From assembly GCA_900754965.1 (NCBI GenBank), contig CAAEEO010000007.1:124001-188000 (forward strand): a stretch of 64,000 nt of DNA, read 5' to 3'. Origin of the DNA: an uncultured Oscillospiraceae bacterium (lineage in GTDB: Bacteria > Bacillota > Clostridia > Oscillospirales > Oscillospiraceae). Positions 52,849 through 59,521 of this stretch are shown here, piece by piece (the stretch's first letter is position 1; every line of letters starts with the position of its first letter). Below the pieces are notes generated by a model. That model searched no databases, was not told the DNA's origin, and saw only the letters and a list, made by a program, of their open reading frames with translations. A program made the translations under genes and the position numbers.

Positions 52849-54141
52849 ATGGATCAAAAACAACTGATTGAATATAAGTCCGTTCTGGCTCAGGCCGTGG
52901 AAATCGGCAAATATCTGCTGGCCTCCGGCGCCGAAGTCAGCCGGGTGGAAAACACCATTGAACGCATCATGTATGCTTACGGCGCCCTGGAAGTCAACGC
53001 CTTCGTGGTGCAGGCATTCATTTTGGCCTCCGTTCGCCTGTGCGACGGCACGGAATGTATCCGCGCCCGACGGGTCGCCAACGCCGGGACTGACCTGGGC
53101 CGACTGGAGCAGCTGAACAGTCTGGCCAGGCAGATCTGTGAGCAGACGCCCCCCGCAGCCCAGGTGTCCCGGGAACTGAAGGATATTCTGGCATTTGAGC
53201 CCAATCCCTGGCTGACCTGTCTGGGGTATTTTCTGTCCGTTTCCACCATGGCCGTATTTTTCGGCGGAACCATCATGGACAGCATTGCCGCCGGGGTGAT
53301 CTCCCTGGTCATGTTTTTCAGCGACCGATACCTGCGGAAATCCAATTACAATGTCTTTGTCTACACGCTGCTATCCTCTCTGATGGCCGGGTGGCTGGCG
53401 GTACTGTTCGTTCGGTTTGGCTTTGGCGACCATGTGGATAAAATCATGATTGGTGATATCATGATCCTGATTCCCGGACTGGCCCTATGCAACGCCATGA
53501 AAGACATTCTCCACAAAGATCACCTGACCGGCATGAGCCGATTTGTCGAGGCCCTGGCCACCACGCTGTTCATTGCCTTCGGGTTCTTCATCGCCTCCGC
53601 CACCCTGGGCGGTGGCCTGGTCAATTCCCATCTCCCCTCTCCCAGCGACTGGGTGCAAATTCTGTGCAGCGGTCTGGGCAGCGTGGGGTTCGCCCTGTTT
53701 TTCCTGGCAAAGGTGGACAAGCTCCCCTTGGCCCTGTTGGGCGGTGCCCTGTCCTGGACCGTTTATCTGGTGGTGTTCCACTGGTATCCCGATGTGTTCA
53801 CCGCCAGCGCCGTTGCCGCCGCCTGCGTGTGTGTTTATGCCGAGTGCGCCGCCCGCCTGGTCAAGGCCCCGGCCATCGTATTCATGATTACTGCAGTGAT
53901 TCCTTTGTTGCCCGGCAGTTACCTCTATTACGCCATCACGGGATTGCTCACCGGAGATTCTGCCCAGTTCTCCCTCTTCGGCAGTCGGGCGCTGGCCGCC
54001 ACACTGGGCGTGGAAGGCGGGATTCTGATTGCCTACTTCGTGTTCATGCACATTCTGGACTGGAAACACCGCCTGCGTGCCAAACGGATGCAGCACGCCG
54101 ACCGCATCCCCTGTAATTCCAGTAAAAAAACCGGTCTCTGA
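52849..54141 (+). CDS. ThrE-family threonine/serine exporter-like protein
   Basis: 430 residues from the ATG at 52849; the ribosome site is weak. The N-terminal soluble domain (about 1-110) with AQAVEIGKYLLASGAEVSRVE is the DUF1212/ThrE signature; it is followed by about ten membrane helices that combine ThrE and ThrE_2 (DUF3815) parts in one chain. Likely exports threonine or a small amino acid; in Clostridia the substrate is untested. Last gene of the MBOAT-DHHW-cls operon; terminated by the hairpin at 54124-54160. Confidence 0.88.
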   Translation: MDQKQLIEYKSVLAQAVEIGKYLLASGAEVSRVENTIERIMYAYGALEVNAFVVQAFILASVRLCDGTECIRARRVANAGTDLGRLEQLNSLARQICEQTPPAAQVSRELKDILAFEPNPWLTCLGYFLSVSTMAVFFGGTIMDSIAAGVISLVMFFSDRYLRKSNYNVFVYTLLSSLMAGWLAVLFVRFGFGDHVDKIMIGDIMILIPGLALCNAMKDILHKDHLTGMSRFVEALATTLFIAFGFFIASATLGGGLVNSHLPSPSDWVQILCSGLGSVGFALFFLAKVDKLPLALLGGALSWTVYLVVFHWYPDVFTASAVAAACVCVYAECAARLVKAPAIVFMITAVIPLLPGSYLYYAITGLLTGDSAQFSLFGSRALAATLGVEGGILIAYFVFMHILDWKHRLRAKRMQHADRIPCNSSKKTGL

Positions 54142-54160
54142 ACCAGAGACCGGTTTTTTA
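54124..54160. terminator. Bidirectional terminator between convergent genes
   Basis: CCGGTCTCTG / CAGAGACCGG, 10-bp stem, flanked by an A-run on the left and a T-run on the right, so it works on both strands. Confidence 0.9.
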
Positions 54161-54174
54161 TTCCATTGAAAGCT

Positions 54175-54756
54175 TTATAGCAGCATAGCCAGGCATACAA
54201 ATGCCACGCCGGACACCGCAGACCCTGTCATCAATTCCCAAAAACGGTGCTGTTTCAGTTTCATCGAAGACCAGATCACCAGACCGCAGACGACCAGTCC
54301 TGCCGGAATGGTCCATCCACCCAGAAAATATCCCGCCGCTACCAACGGGCCGGCCGTAGAACAGGCATGGCCGCTGGCCTTGAAATGCATCCCTTTATTC
54401 AGGAGCAGCAACAGAAGAATAGAGATTACATATGTCCCTGTGATCACCCGATATGCCCCTGTCGTCGGCATGAGCAGCGCATACAAAAAGGCCAGCACAT
54501 ACCCTGCCGCGCTGAAGTACATAGCGGTTTTCCGCTGTCCCTCCCGTCCTTTGGCGTGCAGTCGGGGCACCAGTGCAGAGATCACATAGGACAGCAGGGG
54601 TATCCCCGTCAGTCCCAACATCACCATCCAATAATCCAAGCCCCGCAGATAAATCTGTGTTTCCGACAGCCAGAGCATGGTCATGGCACACCCGCTGGTC
54701 ACTGCGGGGACAGTGACTACCCGGATGATTTTTGCCGCAAGATCGGAACCTTTCAT
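54175..54756 (-). CDS. PAP2-like membrane protein lacking full catalytic motifs
   Basis: 193 residues, five to six membrane helices, GGAGG six bases before the ATG. The stretch KASGHACSTAGP looks like the PSGH motif and SSMKLKQHRFWEL resembles SRx5Hx3D, but the first Arg/Pro motif and the final Asp are absent. It may be an inactive or divergent PAP2 relative. Substrate unknown. An inverted repeat lies upstream (54790-54810). Confidence 0.65.
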   Translation of the reverse strand: MKGSDLAAKIIRVVTVPAVTSGCAMTMLWLSETQIYLRGLDYWMVMLGLTGIPLLSYVISALVPRLHAKGREGQRKTAMYFSAAGYVLAFLYALLMPTTGAYRVITGTYVISILLLLLLNKGMHFKASGHACSTAGPLVAAGYFLGGWTIPAGLVVCGLVIWSSMKLKQHRFWELMTGSAVSGVAFVCLAMLL

Positions 54757-54789
54757 GTCGCGCCTCCATAATATACCGAATACCTTTTT

Positions 54790-54810
54790 ATCTGGTTTTC
54801 ATTACCAGAT
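54790..54810. repeat. Inverted repeat upstream of the PAP2-like gene
   Basis: ATCTGGT, seven-base spacer, ACCAGAT: perfect 7-bp arms. Possible operator or leader hairpin; no -35/-10 pair was convincing. Confidence 0.4.
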
Positions 54811-54890
54811 GACGCTATTCTACTACACCCTTCCGGAAAATGCAAGGGGCGCCCGCACTTTCTTTTTCGACAAATGTCAAAACTTGTATA

Positions 54891-54919
54891 TTGACATTCT
54901 TCGCCCCAGCCGATATAAT
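54891..54919 (+). promoter_or_regulatory. Consensus sigma-A promoter of metK
   Basis: Perfect -35 TTGACA (54891-54896), 17-bp spacer, perfect -10 TATAAT (54914-54919). Confidence 0.9.
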
Positions 54920-54926
54920 GTGCATA

Positions 54927-54944
54927 CCATCTCGGGTGAGATGG
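54927..54944 (+). promoter_or_regulatory. 5'-terminal hairpin ahead of the SAM riboswitch
   Basis: CCATCTC-GGGT-GAGATGG, 7-bp perfect stem beginning at about the +1 position. Not part of the SAM-I aptamer; likely protects the 5' end. Confidence 0.5.
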
Positions 54945-54968
54945 ACAGAAAGACAACTCAATCATTTC

Positions 54969-55063
54969 CTTATCAAGAGTGGTGGAGGGAACGGCCCTGT
55001 GAAACCCGGCAACCTGTAGTGAAACAAGGTGCTAAATCCGGCGGTGTGCAATCGAGAGATAAG
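54969..55063 (+). ncRNA. SAM-I (S-box) riboswitch of metK
   Basis: The S-box is complete: P1 CTTATC/GATAAG, kink-turn element ATCAAGAG then GGTGGAGGGA, GGCCCTGTGAAACCCGGCAACC, and GGTGCTAAATCC. It binds S-adenosylmethionine and controls the downstream terminator at 55079-55104, so metK is expressed when SAM is low. Confidence 0.97.
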
Positions 55064-55078
55064 GATGGGATACTTTTG

Positions 55079-55104
55079 CTCCGCCGGTTCGGCGGGGTTT
55101 TTTT
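55079..55104 (+). terminator. SAM-riboswitch terminator before metK
   Basis: CTCCGCC / GGCGGGG stem with GTTC loop and a run of seven Ts. Confidence 0.9.
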
Positions 55105-55159
55105 ATTCCGTAAAAACTTGTGCATTCGCACAAAATTCAAATAGAAGGTGGTTTTTACC

Positions 55160-56338
55160 ATGACAAAACATCTGTTTACTTCTGAGTCTGTCACAGAAGG
55201 GCATCCCGATAAAATCTGTGACCAGATCTCCGATGCGATTCTGGACGCAATTCTGGAAAAAGATCCCAACGGCCGCGTGGCCTGCGAAACAACGGTTTCC
55301 ACCGGTTTGGTGCATATTATGGGCGAAATCTCCACAGACTGCTATGTGGACATCCCCAAAATTGCCAGAGATGTGGTCCGTGAGATCGGCTATGACCGGG
55401 CCAAGTTCGGCTTTGACGCCGAGACCTGCGCCGTCATCACCAACATTGACGAGCAGTCTGAGGACATTGCACTGGGCGTGAACAACTCTCTGGAATCCAA
55501 AGAGGGCGGCGACCTGGGCAACGGCGCCGGTGACCAGGGCATCATGTTCGGATATGCCTGCACCGAAACCCCGGAGTATATGCCTCTGGCCATCTCCCTG
55601 GCACACAAACTGGCCAAGCGCCTCACCGATGTCCGGAAAGACGGCACTCTGGACTACCTGCGTCCCGACGGCAAGACTCAGGTCACCGTGGAGTACGGCC
55701 CCGACGGCAAGCCCGTCCGGGTAGACACCATTGTCATCTCCACCCAGCACGCCCCGGAAGTGACCCTGGAGCAGATTCGCCAGGACATGATTGCCCATGT
55801 GGTAACGCCCATTGTCCCTGCCGCTCTGCTGGATGAAAATACCAAGTACTACATCAACCCCACCGGCCGCTTCGTCATCGGCGGTCCCCAGGGAGACTCC
55901 GGCCTGACCGGTCGGAAGATCATTGTGGACACCTACGGCGGCAGCGCCCCCCATGGCGGCGGAGCATTCTCCGGCAAAGACCCCACCAAGGTGGACCGCA
56001 GCGCAGCCTATGCCGCCCGCTATATCGCCAAAAATGTGGTGGCCGCCGGACTGGCTGACAAGTGCCTGGTTCAGCTGGCTTATGCCATTGGCGTGGCAGA
56101 ACCGGTCAGTGTCATGGTGGATACCAGCGGCACTGGAACGGTCTCTGACGATGCTCTGAGCGAGGCCGTCCGCAAAGTGTTCGACCTGCGCCCCACTTCC
56201 ATCATCCGGGATTTGGATCTGCGGAAACCCATCTACCAGAAATTGGCCGCCTACGGTCACATGGGACGGGAAGACCTGGGCGTGACCTGGGAAAAGACCG
56301 ACCGTGTGGACGCTCTGAAGGCCGCACTGGGTCTGTAA
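55160..56338 (+). CDS. metK: S-adenosylmethionine synthetase
   Basis: 392 residues from the ATG at 55160 (AAGGTGG upstream). Joins methionine and ATP to SAM with release of PPi and Pi. Three repeats and family signatures are intact: ESVTEGHPDKICDQISDAIL, the flexible GAGDQG(I)MFGYAC, and GGGAFSGKDPTKVDRS. Controlled by the SAM-I riboswitch. Terminator directly after. Confidence 0.98.
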   Translation: MTKHLFTSESVTEGHPDKICDQISDAILDAILEKDPNGRVACETTVSTGLVHIMGEISTDCYVDIPKIARDVVREIGYDRAKFGFDAETCAVITNIDEQSEDIALGVNNSLESKEGGDLGNGAGDQGIMFGYACTETPEYMPLAISLAHKLAKRLTDVRKDGTLDYLRPDGKTQVTVEYGPDGKPVRVDTIVISTQHAPEVTLEQIRQDMIAHVVTPIVPAALLDENTKYYINPTGRFVIGGPQGDSGLTGRKIIVDTYGGSAPHGGGAFSGKDPTKVDRSAAYAARYIAKNVVAAGLADKCLVQLAYAIGVAEPVSVMVDTSGTGTVSDDALSEAVRKVFDLRPTSIIRDLDLRKPIYQKLAAYGHMGREDLGVTWEKTDRVDALKAALGL

Positions 56339-56344
56339 ATCACA

Positions 56345-56385
56345 AAAACGCATTGTTCCCTATGGGGGAACAATGCGTTTTCTTT
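56345..56385 (+). terminator. Terminator of metK
   Basis: 16-bp perfect stem (56345-56360 with 56366-56381), flanked by As and then TTTTC. Confidence 0.9.
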
Positions 56386-56396
56386 TCCTTTAATCG

Positions 56397-56424
56397 CACC
56401 CCTATTCCCCCGGGCGCATACAAT
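56397..56424 (+). promoter_or_regulatory. Putative sigma-K (mother-cell) promoter of the collagen-like gene
   Basis: -35-like CACC (56397-56400) and -10-like CATACAAT (56417-56424), AC followed by 17 bases. This matches the sigma-K pattern (AC, 16-17, CATAnnnT) and the -10 also suits sigma-E. No sigma-A promoter is visible here. Confidence 0.6.
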
Positions 56425-56503
56425 ACAGCGGGGCCAAGAGTGTTTTCCGGCCCCTGCGCTCCCGGAATGGAGCGCATATCAATGCGTCATTTGGAGGAAT
56501 TTC

Positions 56504-56875
56504 ATGTCAAAGTGCAATTATCCTGAAAACATGAATGTGATCCGGCCACCCGCACCCCCTTACTGCGCCCCGGGATGGTGCTGCAGCTGCTGTTGTCCCG
56601 GTCCGGCCGGACCTGTGGGCAGAATGGGGCCCACTGGGCCTACTGGCCCTATGGGGCCCATGGGCGTGCCTGGTTTTCCCGGAGAAATCGGCCCCACCGG
56701 GCCTGTCGGTGCCACGGGTGCAGTCGGCCCCACCGGCCCTGCCGGGCCTGCGGGAACCGTAACACCTGCAACGGCCGTAGCAGACCTGCTCGCCACTGCA
56801 GATCTGACCACCACCATTGAAAAAATCAACGAGCTGTTGGCTGCCCTGCGCGCCGCGGGTCTGTTGGCCAACTAA
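56504..56875 (+). CDS. Short collagen-like (Gly-X-Y) protein, probable spore-surface component
   Basis: 123 residues. Cys/Pro-rich start (with CCSCCCPGP), about fifteen collagen triplets such as GPTGPTGPMGPMG and GEIGPTGPVGATG, then a short helical C-terminal part (about 82-123) with TVTPATAVADL, probably a trimerisation end. This is a miniature BclA-type layout, though no exosporium-targeting leader of Bacillus type is obvious. Good ribosome site GGAGG before the ATG. The sigma-K-like promoter at 56397-56424 argues for late mother-cell expression. Thr in the Y position could carry glycans made by the next gene. Confidence 0.8.
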   Translation: MSKCNYPENMNVIRPPAPPYCAPGWCCSCCCPGPAGPVGRMGPTGPTGPMGPMGVPGFPGEIGPTGPVGATGAVGPTGPAGPAGTVTPATAVADLLATADLTTTIEKINELLAALRAAGLLAN

Positions 56876-56880
56876 CGAAA

Positions 56881-56909
56881 AAGAGCCGTCTGTAAGACGG
56901 CTCTTTTTC
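56881..56909 (+). terminator. Terminator after the collagen-like gene
   Basis: AAGAGCCGTC / GACGGCTCTT, 10-bp stem with 5-nt loop, then TTTTT. A-run on the other side. Confidence 0.9.
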
Positions 56910-56912
56910 ATA

Positions 56913-56940
56913 CACCTTTCCCTATATGATGCATACCATA
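56913..56940 (+). promoter_or_regulatory. Putative sigma-K promoter of the glycosyltransferase gene
   Basis: CACC (56913-56916) and CATACCATA (56932-56940), AC followed by 16 bases. It resembles the sigma-K pattern and the promoter of the neighbouring collagen-like gene. Confidence 0.55.
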
Positions 56941-56971
56941 AAACAGACATTGCCGTATAAGGAGGCCCATC

Positions 56972-58054
56972 ATGAAGATCGCAGTTTATGCCATCAGTAA
57001 AAACGAAGAAACATTTGTCAATTCCTGGGTGGAATCCATGTCCGAGGCCGATGCCGTCTATGTGTTGGACACCGGCTCCACTGATCGAACCGTAGAACTG
57101 CTCCGGGAACAAGGCGTCACCGTCCATGAAACCACCATTTGTCCCTGGCGATTCGATACCGCCCGCAATCAGGCGCTGGCGCTGCTGCCAGAAGATGTGG
57201 ACATTTGCGTTTCCACCGATCTTGACGAGCAGTTCCGCCCCGGTTGGCGAAAGGCCCTGGAGCAGGCCTGGAAACCAGGGACGCAGCAGGCCTGGTTCCG
57301 GTACACCTGGGACTTCACCCCCGACGGCGCCGAAGGAACGATTTTCTGGCGGGAAAAGATCCACGCCCGTGAGGGATTCCGTTGGATTCATCCGGTACAT
57401 GAAGTGCTAGAATATACCGGTACGGGAAAGCCTGCCGTGGTCTGCGCCGAAGGAGTTCAGTTGGATCACCATGCCGACCATAAAAAATCCCGGGCACAGT
57501 ATCTTCCGCTGCTGGAGTTGGCGGTGGCCGAATCTCCGGAAGACGACCGCAACACCCACTACCTGGGGCGGGAATACTTCTTCCACCGGCGTTGGGACGA
57601 CTGCATCCGCACCCTCCGTCGCCATTTGAGCCTGCCCAGTGCCCAATGGGCGGATGAACGAGCCGCCTCTCTCCGCTATATCGGGCAGGCCCACCAGGCT
57701 CTGGGTCACCACCGGGAGGCTCTCCAATCCCTGCTCCGGGCCTGCGGGGAGGCACCCTGGCTCCGGGAGCCCTGGCTGGATCTGGCGCGGTTTCTGTATG
57801 AGCAGGAAGACTGGGCCGGGGTACTGTTCGCCTGCCGCCGGGCGCTGCGCATTACGGAACGGCCTCTGTCCTATATCAGCCAGGCAGACAGCTGGGGCAG
57901 CCTGCCCTACGACCTGGCAGCTCTGGCCTGTTATCATCTGAATCTGGGGGAAGAGGCCGTTTACTACGGTCGGCAGGCGGTAAACAGAACTCCCTCAGAC
58001 CAGCGTCTGAGGGAGAATCTGCGGTACTATGAAGGATTGATTTCGTTCGTTTAA
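56972..58054 (+). CDS. Family 2 glycosyltransferase with TPR-like C-terminus
   Basis: 360 residues. The GT-A fold begins AVYAISKNE, with VLDTGSTDRTVELL and the DxD-like DLDEQFRP (about residue 80). After residue ~185 come helical TPR-like repeats (RYIGQAHQALGHHREALQSLL etc.). This type of two-domain enzyme often modifies proteins or surface glycans. Its position behind a collagen-like gene and a similar promoter suggests that it glycosylates the collagen-like protein. Start with AAGGAGG. Confidence 0.88.
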   Translation: MKIAVYAISKNEETFVNSWVESMSEADAVYVLDTGSTDRTVELLREQGVTVHETTICPWRFDTARNQALALLPEDVDICVSTDLDEQFRPGWRKALEQAWKPGTQQAWFRYTWDFTPDGAEGTIFWREKIHAREGFRWIHPVHEVLEYTGTGKPAVVCAEGVQLDHHADHKKSRAQYLPLLELAVAESPEDDRNTHYLGREYFFHRRWDDCIRTLRRHLSLPSAQWADERAASLRYIGQAHQALGHHREALQSLLRACGEAPWLREPWLDLARFLYEQEDWAGVLFACRRALRITERPLSYISQADSWGSLPYDLAALACYHLNLGEEAVYYGRQAVNRTPSDQRLRENLRYYEGLISFV

Positions 58055-58060
58055 TGGGGA

Positions 58061-58957
58061 TCAGAAGATCCGTTTTGCCCCCACATAGTGGTTGACATAA
58101 TAAGAAGAGTTGATGCTGGTGATGATCACCTTTCCGCCGCCGGAGGAGGAATGGATAAACTGCCCATCGCCAATATACATGCCCACATGGCCGATGGACT
58201 GACTGGAACTGGAGAAGAATACCAGATCCCCCGCCTGCAGTTCACTTTTGGCCACACTGGTGCCATTATTGGTATACTGCTGCGCGGCCGTCCGATCCAG
58301 CGTCATCCCGCTCTGTGCAAACACATACTGGGTAAATCCGGAGCAGTCGAATCCTCTGGTCGTGGTGCCGCCATAGATGTAGGGCGTGCCCAACAGGCCT
58401 TTGGCCGTGGCGATCAGATCGTCTGCCGTGCTGTTGGCCGACAGCGTCTGGGCATACACCTCACCCTCCGGGGCAAGGGTCATGTAGTCAGAGGACACAT
58501 AACCGGTATTGCCCAGATAACTGACCTGATACCAGTTGCCCTGGACGCCGGTGACTGTCATGGCCGTGCCGGAATCATAGGTGCCAAGAACCGCAGAATC
58601 CGTGCCCGGTCCCTGCCGCAGCCGTACTGTATCGCCGGTAATGGTGCCGACACCGAATTCCGCCGTCAGATTCTGAGAAAATGTCAGATACTGGGAGGAC
58701 ATAAAGCCCTTCAGCCCATTGTAAATGACTTCATACCAACCGGTGCCCGTATCGGCGGACACGACTACAGGTTCTCCCTGCTGTCCCACGGTGATGGTCT
58801 CAAAGTCTGTTCCGGCGCCGCTGCGCAGCCGCACGCCGGTATTCAGCGTCGCGCCGCCCAAAGTGGCGGCGTGTACCGGAACGGCGAACGCGGAGGTCGC
58901 CAGAATGGCAGTCAGGCAGACGCTCAGCGCCCGCTGTTTCAGATGTTGCTTTTCCAT
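58061..58957 (-). CDS. Secreted NlpC/P60 peptidoglycan hydrolase with two SH3 domains
   Basis: 298 residues. Signal peptide ending near PVHAATL, two bacterial SH3 domains (about 38-95 and 105-165, each with a NVRLRxGxG-type motif), then NlpC/P60: catalytic Cys in GFDCSGFTQYV, His in SIGHVGMYIGD and a further polar residue near FIHSSS. Hydrolyses D-Glu-meso-DAP-type links in the stem peptide. The usual ribosome site is distant, so the start is less certain. It follows the 94-residue gene on the same strand. Confidence 0.93.
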   Translation of the reverse strand: MEKQHLKQRALSVCLTAILATSAFAVPVHAATLGGATLNTGVRLRSGAGTDFETITVGQQGEPVVVSADTGTGWYEVIYNGLKGFMSSQYLTFSQNLTAEFGVGTITGDTVRLRQGPGTDSAVLGTYDSGTAMTVTGVQGNWYQVSYLGNTGYVSSDYMTLAPEGEVYAQTLSANSTADDLIATAKGLLGTPYIYGGTTTRGFDCSGFTQYVFAQSGMTLDRTAAQQYTNNGTSVAKSELQAGDLVFFSSSSQSIGHVGMYIGDGQFIHSSSGGGKVIITSINSSYYVNHYVGAKRIF

Positions 58958-59020
58958 ATGTACTCGTGCGGCAACCCCTCCCGCGGGAATTCCCCCACCT
59001 CACCTTTCCTGATTTTTGCG

Positions 59021-59305
59021 TTATTTGGAGGACAATGCCCGCTCCAGCCAAATGGATGCCAGATCCATTGCCGCATACAAACTGTCCTTTTCGCTCTTCT
59101 TGACCACACGGTCTTTGCTTTTGATTTCGGGATCGGTCAGCTGAAGCTGCACAGACACCCGGGTTGCCACTTCCAGATCCTTGACTTTTTTGGTATCCAT
59201 GATCTGAAGCTGTACGATATATTGATCGGACATCTCTCCGAAGTAGATCAGGTTATCTTTTCTGCGGAGCGGATGCCCTTTATATTCCAATGCGTTGCTA
59301 GCCAT
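59021..59305 (-). CDS. Conserved 94-residue protein of unknown function
   Basis: 94 residues with a good ribosome site (GGGAGG). Compact alternation of beta strands and one C-terminal helix; no signal peptide, membrane segment or Cys. A family name was not recognised. Own near-consensus promoter (59337-59365) beneath phased A-tracts suggests steady or strong expression. Confidence 0.6.
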   Translation of the reverse strand: MASNALEYKGHPLRRKDNLIYFGEMSDQYIVQLQIMDTKKVKDLEVATRVSVQLQLTDPEIKSKDRVVKKSEKDSLYAAMDLASIWLERALSSK

Positions 59306-59336
59306 GACGCAATTACCTCCCTGTCATTGTCACCAA

Positions 59337-59365
59337 ATTGTAACACTAACCCACAATTCTGTCAA
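59337..59365 (-). promoter_or_regulatory. Sigma-A promoter of the 94-residue gene and NlpC/P60 gene
   Basis: Minus strand -35 TTGACA (59360-59365), 17-bp spacer, -10 TACAAT (59337-59342). Confidence 0.8.
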
Positions 59366-59370
59366 CTCTG

Positions 59371-59425
59371 TTTTTCCTTTTGGAAAAATTTTTCATAAAT
59401 TTTTCCAAAATTTTTCGGCATTTTT
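59371..59425. promoter_or_regulatory. Phased A/T tracts upstream of the promoter (curved DNA/UP element)
   Basis: TTTTT tracts start at 59371, 59389, 59400, 59411 and 59421, the last four at 10-11 bp spacing, immediately upstream of the minus-strand -35 box. Such phasing bends DNA and can contact the RNA polymerase alpha subunit. Confidence 0.5.
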
Positions 59426-59455
59426 CCGCACCTCTCCGGAAATCTCCCGAAAAAT

Positions 59456-59485
59456 AACGCCTGTGCAAACAATTGCACAGGCGTT
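59456..59485 (-). terminator. Terminator of the PBP1A-type gene
   Basis: AACGCCTGTGCAA / TTGCACAGGCGTT, 13-bp perfect stem, then ATTTTTC on the minus strand. Confidence 0.88.
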
Positions 59486-59521
59486 AAATAATTACAATTC
59501 TGTTATTTTTCGCCAGACCGC

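Noticed and set aside
54770..54775. TATATT as -10 of the PAP2-like gene
   Set aside because: It would start transcription within the ribosome-binding site, and no -35 is found at a proper distance.
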